DNA of 64,000 nucleotides, from NCBI GenBank assembly GCA_001657385.1, contig LYSZ01000002.1, positions 62,001 to 126,000 on the forward strand, read 5' to 3'. This stretch comes from Parvularcula sp. BBD 1991-13. Lineage in GTDB: Bacteria > Pseudomonadota > Alphaproteobacteria > Caulobacterales > Parvularculaceae. Below the pieces are notes generated by a model. That model saw nothing but the letters and a program-made list of their open reading frames with translations, was not told the DNA's origin and did no database searches. Positions within the stretch are counted from its first letter, which is position 1; every line of letters starts with the position of its first letter. Positions 8,387 to 16,868 of this stretch are shown piece after piece. A program made the position numbers and the translations under genes.

Positions 8387-10312
8387 TTATTCGGCCGCCT
8401 GAACCGCCGGCGCCGCCCTGGCGTCGAGGACGCCCGGCGCGTCCCGGTTGAGCAGCACCCGCCCCAGCTTGCGGGACTGAAAAGCGGGCGTAAAACGCCC
8501 GCCGGAAAAAACCCGCACGCCCGCGACGAAAACATGCGCGACGACCCCGTCGGAGCGGTTGACGAGCTGGTCATGGCCGAGCACCTCGCGATGGACCCGG
8601 CGGGTGGTCGCCTCGGGCCTGTAACGGCGCAACGCCGCCGGGTCGATCAGCGCCATGTCGGCCTGGGCGCCGATGTCGATGCGCCCCGCGTCGACCGCGA
8701 AGAAATCCGCCGGATCGCGGGTCAGCCGCCTGACCATATAGGCGACGCCCGCCTCCCCCCGCTCGTCGGCCGCGATCTGAAGCGCGCGCAGGTTGACGTC
8801 GTAAAACGCCATGTTGGTCAGATGCGCGCCGGCGTCGGAAAAACCCGGCAGGAAGGCGGGGCTCATGGTCAGCTTACGAAGTTTCTCTTTGTTCGCGTTG
8901 GCGCTGACCGTATGCCAGTAAAGCGCCCGGTCGAAGAGTTTCAGGGCGTTGAAGGTGAAGTCCGCATCGTCCGCAACCGGCGCGAACCGTTCGAACGCGG
9001 CCCGCTCCTCGTCGTCTCGCGCGCCCTCGCCCGTCGCCTGGAACCGCCGCACCCGCGCCGTGAGGTCGGCGAAACTATCCCCCGCCCAGGCGGCGACCGG
9101 CGCGCGCTCGACCACCATCTCCGCCGGCGCGCGGCGCAGCGCCATGTCCTCCAGCCGCAACAGCCGTTTCAGCCGCGCAAGGTTGACCCCGCTCTTGCCG
9201 GTGCGCCACATGGCCTTGAAGCGGCGTTCGAAGTCCGGGTCCTCATAGAGCGCCCGACGCCCGGCGTCGTCTTCGAGGTCAAGCATGGCGAGGGCCCGCA
9301 TCTCCGGAATTTCCTCCGCCAGCGGCGTAATCGCGCCGTCGGACCAGACCTTGAACCGCGCCGCGAGGGATTGCAGGGCGAAGTTCCCCTTGACGAGGGC
9401 GGAATTCAGCAGCCGCGAGAGAATATGCGCGCTACGGATGATATTTTGGTTGGAACGGACGTCGAGCGCCGCGACGACGGTGATCTTCAGCGTTTTCCTG
9501 TAGAGCCGGCCGCTGGTGAGGAGGAAATTCCGGATCACGTCCATCGGGCTGTCGGTCGCCGGCGTCGCCTGCCATACCCGGCCGTAGCGGCGCACGATAT
9601 GGGTAAGCCGTTTCAGCTCCTCGAACCCGGCATATTGCGACGGGATGCGGCGCTCCCGGTTCGGATCATTGGAAAGATAATGAAACGGCAGGCTGTCGGA
9701 AGAGAAGCCGACATATCCCTCCCTCATGCCCTTTTCCAGGAGCCGCTCCATATCGGCGAGTTCGTCCGCCGTCGGATTGCGCGTGACGGATGGGGTGACG
9801 CCCATGGCGGCGATGCGCAGCATGGAATAGGGGATCATCGGCGCGATGTTGGCGCCGAGCTTCAGGCTGTCGAGATGTCTGATATAGTCCGCGCTGTCCG
9901 TCCACGTCACTTTGTCCGCGACGCGCTTCAGGACCGGCTTGGGAATGTTCTCCACCCGCGCGAAACAGTCGACGATCGGGTCCTGGCCGTTCTCGCGCTG
10001 GGCGCCGAACGCAAGACCCAGCGAACAGTTTGAGACGACGACGCTGGTCACGCCGTGACGAACCGATTCCGGCAGCCCCGGCGCCAGCTCCACCTCCAGG
10101 TCGTAATGGGTGTGAATGTCGAGAAAACCGGGCGTCAGCCACAGGCCGTCCGCGTCGATGACGTCCGGTCCGTCGGGCCCGTCAACCGCAGGAAGGCGGG
10201 GCCCGCGCGCGGCGATCCTGCCGTCCTTGACCGCGATATCGGCGGTCTCCGGCGCGCCGCCGGAACCGTCGAAAATCCTGGCGTTGCGGATAATCAGGTC
10301 AAACTCGCCCAT
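8387..10312 (-). CDS. N-acyl-D-amino-acid deacylase-like amidohydrolase (amidohydrolase family 3)
   Basis: Protein of 641 residues. The N-terminal beta-sandwich part (DLIIRNARIFDGSG) is followed by the metal motif LDIHTHYDLE, the D-aminoacylase-type cysteine in VVSNCSLG, and FSDAGAHLTN near residue 500, which should supply the catalytic aspartate. The C-terminal part ends with DMALIDP and a strand returning to the small domain. Relatives deacylate N-acyl-D-amino acids or related amides using zinc; the exact substrate cannot be inferred. It is longer than classical D-aminoacylases (about 480-500 residues) but typical of the large alphaproteobacterial group. The ATG has GGGAG upstream. It is divergent from the patatin gene. 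Confidence 0.85.
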   Translation of the reverse strand: MGEFDLIIRNARIFDGSGGAPETADIAVKDGRIAARGPRLPAVDGPDGPDVIDADGLWLTPGFLDIHTHYDLEVELAPGLPESVRHGVTSVVVSNCSLGLAFGAQRENGQDPIVDCFARVENIPKPVLKRVADKVTWTDSADYIRHLDSLKLGANIAPMIPYSMLRIAAMGVTPSVTRNPTADELADMERLLEKGMREGYVGFSSDSLPFHYLSNDPNRERRIPSQYAGFEELKRLTHIVRRYGRVWQATPATDSPMDVIRNFLLTSGRLYRKTLKITVVAALDVRSNQNIIRSAHILSRLLNSALVKGNFALQSLAARFKVWSDGAITPLAEEIPEMRALAMLDLEDDAGRRALYEDPDFERRFKAMWRTGKSGVNLARLKRLLRLEDMALRRAPAEMVVERAPVAAWAGDSFADLTARVRRFQATGEGARDDEERAAFERFAPVADDADFTFNALKLFDRALYWHTVSANANKEKLRKLTMSPAFLPGFSDAGAHLTNMAFYDVNLRALQIAADERGEAGVAYMVRRLTRDPADFFAVDAGRIDIGAQADMALIDPAALRRYRPEATTRRVHREVLGHDQLVNRSDGVVAHVFVAGVRVFSGGRFTPAFQSRKLGRVLLNRDAPGVLDARAAPAVQAAE

Positions 10313-10499
10313 GGTGGGAACTCCCGCGGCTTTCCGAACCCATTGTGCGCAACCGGGCCCGCCGCCGCAAGCGCCCGGGGCAGCCGTTCACTTTCCCGCA
10401 GGCGCGCCGCGGCGCGGTTCATTCGGCCTCGGTCCTGGCGTATAATGCCGCTCGTCTTTCGCGGCGGCGGCCGCGTCTCGATCCCTATACGGAGCGCAT

Positions 10500-11459
10500 A
10501 TGACGGCGAAGACCATGAGAGCCGAGCCCGCCGGCGAGAAAAAACTCGGCCTCGCCCTGGGCTCCGGCGCGGCCCGCGGCTGGGCCCATATCGGCGTTTT
10601 GCGAGGCCTTGAGGAAATCGGCCTGGCGCCGCAGGCGATCGCCGGCTGTTCGGTCGGCGCGCTGGTCGGCGGCGCCTATCTCCTCGGCGCGCTCGACGCA
10701 TTCGAAAGCTGGGCGCGGGAATTGAAGCCCCTGTCGGCCTTGCAACGGTTCAACCTGAAACTGGTGCGCGGCGGCTTCATCGACACCGAGCCGGCCTTCG
10801 AGGCGTTCCGCGATTACGACAAGGCGATCGAGGACCTGCCCACGCGCTACGCGGCGGTGGCCGCCGATCTGGGAACCGGCGAGGAGGTGGTGATCACCAG
10901 GGGGTCGGTGATCGACGCGGCCCGGGCCTCCAGCGCCATCCCGGTGTTGTTCCACGCGGTGTCCCTCAACAATCGCTGGCTGGTGGACGGGGCCCTCGCC
11001 AACCCGGCCCCGATTTCGGTCGCCCGCGCCCTTGGCGCGGATGTGGTCGTCGCCGTCGATCTGAACGCCGTGCCGAAAGTGCTGGACCGCTTCGATCCGC
11101 CGCCGCCGAGCCCGCCGACGGTCGCCCCGGCGCCGCCGCCGCCGGCCGATACCTTCACCGGCGCCGTGGCGCGCCTGATCGAGGACACCCACAGCGCGGT
11201 GCAGCGCCAGCTCGACCTCGCGCGGGCCAGGGCCGACGCCTCGCCGCACCTCATCGAAACCGCTTACGCCGCCGCCGACATCTTCCAGATGCACCTCGCC
11301 CGCGCCCGGGCCAAGGCCGACCCGCCGGACGTCATGCTGAAACCGGACATGCGCGACGCCATGCCGGTCGCCTTCGACCGCGCCGACGAGTTTATCGAGG
11401 AAGGCCGCCAGGCGCTGTTGGCCCAGGCCGACCGCATCAAATCCCTGCTCGCCGATTAA
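10500..11459 (+). CDS. Patatin-like phospholipase (RssA/YchK type)
   Basis: Protein of 319 residues. It contains the patatin oxyanion motif GSGAARG (residues 21-27), the nucleophile elbow G-C-S51-V-G and the dyad aspartate D163 in VDGALANP. These predict a lipid acyl hydrolase using a Ser-Asp dyad. A proline-rich insert (PPPSPPTVAPAPPPP) interrupts the C-terminal third and is followed by a helical region ending in ADRIKSLL. There is no signal peptide, so it is probably cytoplasmic or peripheral to the membrane. It runs rightward with the DUF302, SDR and photolyase genes, but the 64-base gap leaves co-transcription open. Confidence 0.9.
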   Translation: MTAKTMRAEPAGEKKLGLALGSGAARGWAHIGVLRGLEEIGLAPQAIAGCSVGALVGGAYLLGALDAFESWARELKPLSALQRFNLKLVRGGFIDTEPAFEAFRDYDKAIEDLPTRYAAVAADLGTGEEVVITRGSVIDAARASSAIPVLFHAVSLNNRWLVDGALANPAPISVARALGADVVVAVDLNAVPKVLDRFDPPPPSPPTVAPAPPPPADTFTGAVARLIEDTHSAVQRQLDLARARADASPHLIETAYAAADIFQMHLARARAKADPPDVMLKPDMRDAMPVAFDRADEFIEEGRQALLAQADRIKSLLAD

Positions 11460-11497
11460 CGGCGCGCGGCACGCTTAGCCTGAAAAGACATTGACCT

Positions 11498-11510
11498 TTT
11501 GAATATCAAA
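11498..11510 (+). repeat. Palindrome next to the DUF302 ribosome-binding site
   Basis: TTTGAATATCAAA consists of perfect 5-base arms around ATA. It runs directly into the AAAGGAG ribosome site of the DUF302 gene. It could be an operator or a weak RNA hairpin masking the site; the sequence does not decide. It is too short for an FNR/CRP box (TTGAT-N4-ATCAA). Confidence 0.3.
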
Positions 11511-11523
11511 GGAGTTTCGTTCC

Positions 11524-11994
11524 ATGCTGAAGACTTTTATCGCCGCCGCCCTCCTGGCCGGGACCGTTCTTGCGCCGGGCGCCCAACTCCGCGCCGAAAC
11601 CGGCCCGGCCCTGCTGGCCGTCGAGAGCGAAAACGACTTCGAGACGACCCTCGCCAGATTGCTTAAAGCGCTGGACGCCCGCGGGATGACGACCTTCGCG
11701 GTGATCGACCACGCCAAGGGGGCGGCGTCCATCGGCGAATCCCTGCGCCCGACGACCCTGATCGTCTTCGGCAATCCCAGGGGCGGCACGCCCCTGATGC
11801 AGGCGGAGCAGCGGATGGGGATCGAATTGCCGCTGAAAATGCTGGTCGCCGAAAAAGATGGCGGCGCGGTAACGCTTTTTTACCCCGAGATGGATAAAAT
11901 TTTAGACAAATACGGCGTTACCGGCCAGGACAAGCGGCTGACGGCGATCAGCGCGGCCCTTGACGCCATCGCAGCGGATGCTGCGGCGCAATAA
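11524..11994 (+). CDS. Exported DUF302 family protein
   Basis: Protein of 156 residues with a cleavable-looking signal peptide (LKTFIAAALLAGTVLAPGAQLRA) and a DUF302 domain: DFETTLARLLKALDARGMTTFAVIDH, TTLIVFGNPRGGTPLMQAE and LPLKMLVAEKDGGAVTLFY. DUF302 proteins are common, often exported or fused to redox or heavy-metal domains, and their function is not established. A good AAAGGAG ribosome site lies upstream and overlaps a short palindrome. The SDR gene starts 69 bases downstream. Confidence 0.85.
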   Translation: MLKTFIAAALLAGTVLAPGAQLRAETGPALLAVESENDFETTLARLLKALDARGMTTFAVIDHAKGAASIGESLRPTTLIVFGNPRGGTPLMQAEQRMGIELPLKMLVAEKDGGAVTLFYPEMDKILDKYGVTGQDKRLTAISAALDAIAADAAAQ

Positions 11995-12063
11995 CGCGGG
12001 CGCCATCCGCCGCCAGCGTCTTTGCGTAAAGCGTTGATCAAGGGCGGGGGGAGAGAGGCGGCC

Positions 12064-12768
12064 ATGGCCGGAAACGACCAGCAAGAGGGATATTCGGCGT
12101 TAGTCATCGGCGCCAGCGGCGGCATCGGCGCAAGCCTCGCCGCCGCGCTCGACGCCGATCCGGCGTGCAGGACGGCGGTGCGGCTCAGCCGGTCCGGAAA
12201 CGGCCTTGACCTCAGCAACGAGCAGAGCGTTGCAGCGTGTGCGGAACGTCTGGACGGGGACGGCGAGTGTTTCGACCTTATCGTCAACGCGAGCGGCGTT
12301 CTGGAAATCGACGGGGTTCCCCCGGAAAAAGCCTTCCGCAGCATCGACGCCGACACAATGCTGCGCGCTTTCGCCGTCAACAGCGTCGGATCGGCGATGG
12401 CGCTGAAATACTTCCTGCCGCTGATGGCGCGCAAATCGCGCAGCGTCTTCGCCACCCTGTCCGCCCGCGTCGGCTCCATCAGCGACAACCGCCTCGGCGG
12501 CTGGGTCAGCTACCGCGCCTCCAAGGCGGCGCTGAACCAGATCGTGCGCTGCGCGGCGATCGAGTTCGCCCGCGTCAACCCGGAAAGCGTCGTCGTCGCC
12601 CTTCATCCGGGCACCATCGATACGCCGCTGACGGAGAAATATGCGGGCGGGCGGTTCACCGCCACCCGCGAAGAGGCGGCGGCGAATCTGTTGCGCGTCC
12701 TCGCCGGTCTCCGCGCCGAGCAGTCGGGGGGCTTTTTCGATTACGCCGGCGACGAGATCGAATGGTGA
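12064..12768 (+). CDS. Short-chain dehydrogenase/reductase (CsgA-like SDR)
   Basis: Protein of 234 residues with a Rossmann nucleotide motif VIGASGGIGASL, an NASGVLEI segment corresponding to NNAG, a catalytic serine region (FATLSARVGSI) and the YRASK active-site Tyr-x-x-x-Lys, then the HPGTIDTPL cofactor loop. The ATG at 12064 follows a strong GGGGGGAGAGAGG ribosome site. The C-terminus overlaps the photolyase start by seven bases, so the two are translationally coupled. SDRs of this type are often neighbours of photolyases in bacterial light-response clusters. The substrate is unknown. Confidence 0.88.
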   Translation: MAGNDQQEGYSALVIGASGGIGASLAAALDADPACRTAVRLSRSGNGLDLSNEQSVAACAERLDGDGECFDLIVNASGVLEIDGVPPEKAFRSIDADTMLRAFAVNSVGSAMALKYFLPLMARKSRSVFATLSARVGSISDNRLGGWVSYRASKAALNQIVRCAAIEFARVNPESVVVALHPGTIDTPLTEKYAGGRFTATREEAAANLLRVLAGLRAEQSGGFFDYAGDEIEW

Positions 12769-14309
12769 GCGGCGCCCGTCTTATCCTCATCCTCGGCGAC
12801 CAGCTTTCACGCGACATGTCCAGCCTCGAAGGCGTTCGCAAGACCAAGGACGTAATCGTCATGGGCGAACTGGCGGACGAGGCGTCCTACGTCAATCACC
12901 ACAAGAAGAAGATCGCCTTCCTGTTCTCGGCCATGCGGCATTTCGCGGAGGCGCTGAAGAAGGACGGGTTTTCGGTCGATTATCAGCCCTACGATCAAAA
13001 AGGCGCGGCGCGCTCCTTTCGGGATCTGGTCAAGGCGGCGGTCGGCGAACACGAACCTGAGTGCGTCATCGTCACGGAGCCCGGCGAACGCCGCCTGATG
13101 GACGACATGAAGGGGTGGGAAAAGGCCCTGGGATTGCCCGTTGAGATCCGCGAGGACGAACGCTTCATCTGTTCCCACGCGGAATTCAGGGACTGGGCCG
13201 AGGGCCGCAAAACCCTCCGCATGGAATACTTCTACCGGGAAATGCGCCGAAAGACGGGCCTTCTGATGGAAGGGGACGATCCCGTTGGCGGACAGTGGAA
13301 CTTCGACAAGGAAAACCGCAAGCCGGCCAACGCAGACCTGTTCATGCCCCGGGTCAGGCGCTTCAAGCCGGATGCCGTCACCAAAAGCGTCATTGAACTG
13401 ACGAATGAGCGCTTTTCGGATCATTTCGGCGATCTGGAGCCCTTCGGCTTCGCGGTGACGCGCAAGGACGCGCTGAAGGCGCTCGACCATTTTGTCGAAT
13501 GCGCCCTGCCCCTGTTCGGCGATTATCAGGATGCGATGCTTCAGGGGGAAAACTTTCTCTATCACTCGCTGTTGTCGTTTTACATCAACGCCGGGCTGAT
13601 CGGCCCGCTCGAGGTCTGCCGCCGCGTCGCCGACGCCTATGACCGGGCAGACGCGCCCCTCAACGCGGCGGAGGGCTTCATCCGCCAGATCATCGGCTGG
13701 CGCGAATACATGCGCGGAATCTACTGGTTCCATGACGGCGACTATGTCCGGCAGAACGTCTTCGGTTGCGAGCGCGCGCTGCCGGACTTCTACTGGACCG
13801 CAGAGACCGACATGGCCTGCGTCAGGGCCGCCGTTACCCAGACCCGTGAGGAAGCCTACGCTCATCATATCCAGCGCCTGATGGTGACGGGAACGTTCGC
13901 CATGCTGGCGGGAATCGATCCGTACGAGGTCCACGAATGGTATCTCGGCGTCTACGCGGACGCCTATGAGTGGGTGGAGGCGCCAAACGTGATCGGCATG
14001 AGTCAGTATGCGGATGGCGGCGCCCTGGCCTCGAAGCCCTATGCGGCGAGCGGCGCCTATATCAACCGCATGTCGGATTACTGCAAGGGTTGCGCCTACA
14101 AGGTCTCGAAGAAGACCGAAGAGGACGCATGCCCCTTCAATGCTCTGTACTGGGATTTTCTCGCCCGCAACGCGCGCGCGCTGAAAGGCAACCCGCGCAT
14201 GGCCCAGATGTACCGCACCTGGGAGCGGATGAAGCCGGATGTCAAGAAAGCCTATCGCGCACGGGCGCAGGGACTGCTCAAGCGTCTCGACGACGGGAAG
14301 CGCATCTAG
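12762..14309 (+). CDS. phrB: Iron-sulfur cryptochrome/(6-4) photolyase of the PhrB family
   Basis: Protein of 515 residues. It begins LILILGDQLS, the N-terminus of the FeS-BCP group of the photolyase superfamily, which bind FAD, a lumazine antenna and a 4Fe-4S cluster. Four cysteines, C353, C441, C444 and C457 (the last three in YCKGCAYK and ACPFN), keep the spacing of the cluster ligands of Agrobacterium PhrB, remembered as 350, 438, 441 and 454. The region GEGFIRQIIGWREYMRG-like helix around residue 315 is the conserved FAD-binding core. Members repair (6-4) photoproducts with light. The start overlaps the SDR stop. It converges on arsC. Confidence 0.93.
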   Translation: MVSGARLILILGDQLSRDMSSLEGVRKTKDVIVMGELADEASYVNHHKKKIAFLFSAMRHFAEALKKDGFSVDYQPYDQKGAARSFRDLVKAAVGEHEPECVIVTEPGERRLMDDMKGWEKALGLPVEIREDERFICSHAEFRDWAEGRKTLRMEYFYREMRRKTGLLMEGDDPVGGQWNFDKENRKPANADLFMPRVRRFKPDAVTKSVIELTNERFSDHFGDLEPFGFAVTRKDALKALDHFVECALPLFGDYQDAMLQGENFLYHSLLSFYINAGLIGPLEVCRRVADAYDRADAPLNAAEGFIRQIIGWREYMRGIYWFHDGDYVRQNVFGCERALPDFYWTAETDMACVRAAVTQTREEAYAHHIQRLMVTGTFAMLAGIDPYEVHEWYLGVYADAYEWVEAPNVIGMSQYADGGALASKPYAASGAYINRMSDYCKGCAYKVSKKTEEDACPFNALYWDFLARNARALKGNPRMAQMYRTWERMKPDVKKAYRARAQGLLKRLDDGKRI

Positions 14310-14353
14310 GCCCCGCAAGCCGGCCCGGCCATAGCCCGGCGGCGCGCCCGGCC

Positions 14354-14698
14354 CTACAAAATCGCCAGCACCGCTTCGGGCGGGCGGCCAATCGCGGCCC
14401 TGTCGCCGTTGACGACAATCGGCCGCTCGATCAGGATCGGATTGTCCGCCATCGCCCTGAACAGCGCATCGGCGTCATCGACATCCTTCAGCCCCAGTTC
14501 CTTGTAGGGCGCTTCTTTGACCCGCATCATCTCGCGCGGCGCGGCGCCGAGCTTGCCGGCGATGGCTTTCAGCGCCGCCGCGCCGGGCGGGACCTCAAGA
14601 TAGCGGACGATTTCCGGCTCGATCCCGCGGTCCTCGAGCAGCGCCAGGACCTGACGGGACTTCGAGCAACGCGGATTGTGATAAATGACAACGCCCAC
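14354..14698 (-). CDS. arsC: Glutaredoxin-type arsenate reductase family protein (ArsC)
   Basis: Protein of 114 residues. The catalytic Cys11 lies in HNPRCSKSR, and the later motifs MRVKEAPYKELGL and NPILIERPIVV match the ArsC/YffB group. In true arsenate reductases, the cysteine forms a thiol-arsenate adduct that is resolved by glutathione and glutaredoxin. No arsR, arsB or acr3 is nearby, so arsenic resistance is not implied by context. It is 15 bases downstream of a response-regulator gene on the same strand and is probably co-transcribed with it. A redox role other than arsenate reduction is possible. Confidence 0.88.
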   Translation of the reverse strand: MGVVIYHNPRCSKSRQVLALLEDRGIEPEIVRYLEVPPGAAALKAIAGKLGAAPREMMRVKEAPYKELGLKDVDDADALFRAMADNPILIERPIVVNGDRAAIGRPPEAVLAIL

Positions 14699-14713
14699 GG
14701 ATAATCCGCCCCC

Positions 14714-15403
14714 CTACAGCGCCAAACGGTAGCCGCCGCTCTCCGTCAGCAGGATCGAGGCGTTGGACGGATCCGGCTCGATCTTCTGGCGCAGACGATA
14801 GACATGGGTTTCCAGCGTGTGCGTCGTCACGCCGGAATTGTACCCCCATACCTCGTCAAGAAGGATATCGCGCGTGACGGGCTTGCCGCCGGCGCGGTAC
14901 AGAAACTTCAGGATCGACGTTTCCTTCTCCGTCAGCCGGATTTTCCTGTCTTCCGGGCTGACAAGCATCTTCACCGCAGGCCGGAACTCGTAAGGGCCGA
15001 CCTTGAAGACAGCGTCCTCGCTCTGTTCGTGGCTGCGCAGATGCGCGCGGACCCGTGCGAGGAGCACGCCGAACTTGAACGGCTTGGCGACATAATCGTT
15101 CGCGCCCGCGTCGAGGCCAAGAATGGTGTCCGCTTCGCTGTCGGCGCCGGTCAACATGATGATCGGCGACTTGAACCCGTTCTTGCGCATCACCCGGCAG
15201 GCCTCTCGCCCATCCATGTCCGGCAGGCCCACATCCAGGAGCATCAGATCGATATGCGCCTCTTCCTTGGCGCGCTCGATCGCTTTCGCGGCGTTCTCCA
15301 CCGGTTCGACGGCGAACTCGTCATGTACGCCGAATTGTTCAATCAGGGTGTCCCGCAACAGGTCGTCATCGTCGACCAGAAGAATTTTTTTCGCCCGCGT
15401 CAT
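14714..15403 (-). CDS. OmpR/PhoB-family response regulator
   Basis: Protein of 229 residues. A receiver domain has the acidic pocket D11-D12, phospho-acceptor Asp57 in LLDVGLPDMDG, and the switch residues in MLTGAD and KPFKFG. A winged-helix DNA-binding domain (about 130-229) contains LTEKETSILKFLYRAGGK, a recognition region VTTHTLETHVYRLRQKI and terminal GGYRLAL. No sensor kinase is encoded beside it, so its partner is unknown. It is close to a conserved group of alphaproteobacterial orphan regulators but I cannot name it safely. arsC follows 15 bases downstream. Confidence 0.92.
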   Translation of the reverse strand: MTRAKKILLVDDDDLLRDTLIEQFGVHDEFAVEPVENAAKAIERAKEEAHIDLMLLDVGLPDMDGREACRVMRKNGFKSPIIMLTGADSEADTILGLDAGANDYVAKPFKFGVLLARVRAHLRSHEQSEDAVFKVGPYEFRPAVKMLVSPEDRKIRLTEKETSILKFLYRAGGKPVTRDILLDEVWGYNSGVTTHTLETHVYRLRQKIEPDPSNASILLTESGGYRLAL

Positions 15404-15518
15404 TCTCTAATCCATCTTTCTCTGAGTGATCGAGCAGCGTCTTAGCCGCAAACGGCCCCGAGATGAAAATCACAACAGCCACAACTTTTTGTTACGTAGC
15501 ATGATCCGCCGCGCCGCC

Positions 15519-16232
15519 CTACCGCCTGACCGGGCGCGGGCCGAAGACGCCGGCGCCGATCCGCACATGGGTCGCGCCGAGCTGGGCGGCGATGGCGTAG
15601 TCCGCGCTCATGCCCATGCTGAGGACGCTCAACCCGCATGTTTTCGCGAGTTTGGCGAGCAAGGCGAAGTGGGGCGCCGGGTCGTCGTCGAGCGGGGGTA
15701 TGCACATCAGGCCGTCAATGGAAAGCCCGTGCTCGCGGGCGCAGGCGGCGACGAACGCTTCCGCGTCCGCCGGGGCGATCCCCGCCTTCTGGGGCTCCTC
15801 GCCGGTGTTCACCTGCACCAGGAGACCCGGGGTCTTGCCCTGTTTGCGGATGGCGGCGGCGAGGGCGGCGGCGATCTTCGGCCGGTCCACGGTTTCGATG
15901 ACGTCGAACAGGGCGACCGCGTCGCCGGCCTTGTTGGACTGCAAGGGGCCGATCAGCCTCAGCTCAAGGTCCGAGAACCGCTCGCGCAAATCCGGCCACT
16001 TGGCCGCCGCCTCCTGAACGCGGTTCTCGCCGAAGACGCGGTGGCCGGCCTCCAGGGCGGGCAGGATGCGCGCCGCGTCATGCTGCTTGGACACCGCGGT
16101 CACGGTCACGGAACCGGCGGGGCGCCCGGCCTCTTCAAGGGCGGCGTCGAGTTCGGCCTTGATCCGGGCGAGATTTTCGGCAGGGTCAGGACCGATGTCG
16201 GAAGGATCGCGGTCTTGAACGGGAAGGGTCAT
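15519..16232 (-). CDS. YggS-family PLP homeostasis protein
   Basis: Protein of 237 residues. It has the single-domain alanine-racemase-like barrel of the YggS/PLPBP family, with the PLP lysine K49 in TAVSKQHDA, then FGENRVQEA, LIGPLQSNKAG, LVQVNTGEEPQKAG, IDGLMCIPP and LSMGMSADYAIAAQLGATHVRIG. These proteins bind PLP without catalysing racemisation and buffer vitamin B6 and amino-acid metabolism in the cytoplasm. The start is only 12 bases from the divergent ThiE/TenI-like start, a pairing seen in alphaproteobacteria. Length is normal. Confidence 0.94.
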   Translation of the reverse strand: MTLPVQDRDPSDIGPDPAENLARIKAELDAALEEAGRPAGSVTVTAVSKQHDAARILPALEAGHRVFGENRVQEAAAKWPDLRERFSDLELRLIGPLQSNKAGDAVALFDVIETVDRPKIAAALAAAIRKQGKTPGLLVQVNTGEEPQKAGIAPADAEAFVAACAREHGLSIDGLMCIPPLDDDPAPHFALLAKLAKTCGLSVLSMGMSADYAIAAQLGATHVRIGAGVFGPRPVRR

Positions 16233-16244
16233 CAGGCACTCCGC

Positions 16245-16868
16245 ATGCGGGCGGCGAGCCTAGCAGGCGCCGCAAAAGCGCTCAAACGCAAATCCGGGCT
16301 CGAGCCCGGCGCGGCGCTCTTCAGCCTGGCTTTCCTCACCGACCGCGCGCGCATTCCCAACCCCGACGCCGTCCTGCGCGCCTTGCCCGCGGGGTCGGCG
16401 GTGATCCTGCGTGATTACGACGCCCCGCGGCGGGCGCAAAGCGCCGCGCGGCTCGCGGCGCTCTGCCGATCGCGCGGACTTTTGTTCCTGGTCGGCGCCG
16501 ACCCGGCGCTGGCTGTTCGCGTAGGGGCCAAAGGCGTTCACGCCCCAAGCTGGTTTCGAGATCAAAACCATATCCGGGAGACCCTCCCGCCGGGCATGAT
16601 CCTGACCGCCGCCTGCCATGATGCGGCGGCGCTGCGCGCGGCCGCGGCCATGGGCGCGGACATGGCGTTTCTTTCTCCCGCCTTGCCCACGGCGAGCCAT
16701 CCGGGCGAGGGCGCGCTTGGCGCCGACGCCTTCCGCCGGCTCGCCGCCGCGGCCCGCCTGCCGGTGCTGGCGCTGGGCGGCGTCAACGACCGCAGCGCCC
16801 GCCGCCTGGCCGGCCGGAACGTCGCCGGCCTGGGCGCCATCGGCGCTTTCGCGAATGACGGCGGTTAG
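16245..16868 (+). CDS. ThiE/TenI-like thiamine phosphate synthase family protein
   Basis: Protein of 207 residues starting at the ATG at 16245. The barrel shows FLTDRARIPNP, VILRDYD, GLLFLVGADPALA, GAKGVHAP, MAFLSPALPTASHPG and PVLALGGVN, all in ThiE/TenI order. The motif that in true ThiE reads GVHLGQxD is here GVHAPSW, so the pyrophosphate/metal-binding aspartate appears to be missing. It may be a TenI-like or otherwise divergent member and not the thiamine phosphate synthase itself. It diverges from yggS, and its stop overlaps the convergent VOC stop by four bases. Confidence 0.82.
   Translation: MRAASLAGAAKALKRKSGLEPGAALFSLAFLTDRARIPNPDAVLRALPAGSAVILRDYDAPRRAQSAARLAALCRSRGLLFLVGADPALAVRVGAKGVHAPSWFRDQNHIRETLPPGMILTAACHDAAALRAAAAMGADMAFLSPALPTASHPGEGALGADAFRRLAAAARLPVLALGGVNDRSARRLAGRNVAGLGAIGAFANDGG

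Noticed and set aside
7628-10033. An 801-codon plus-strand frame across the amidohydrolase
   Set aside because: Runs antisense to two supported genes and has an Arg/Gly/Pro-rich composition typical of shadows.
12807-14318. A 503-codon minus-strand frame opposite the photolyase
   Set aside because: Shadow frame caused by high third-position GC; the plus-strand photolyase is strongly supported by its cysteine pattern.
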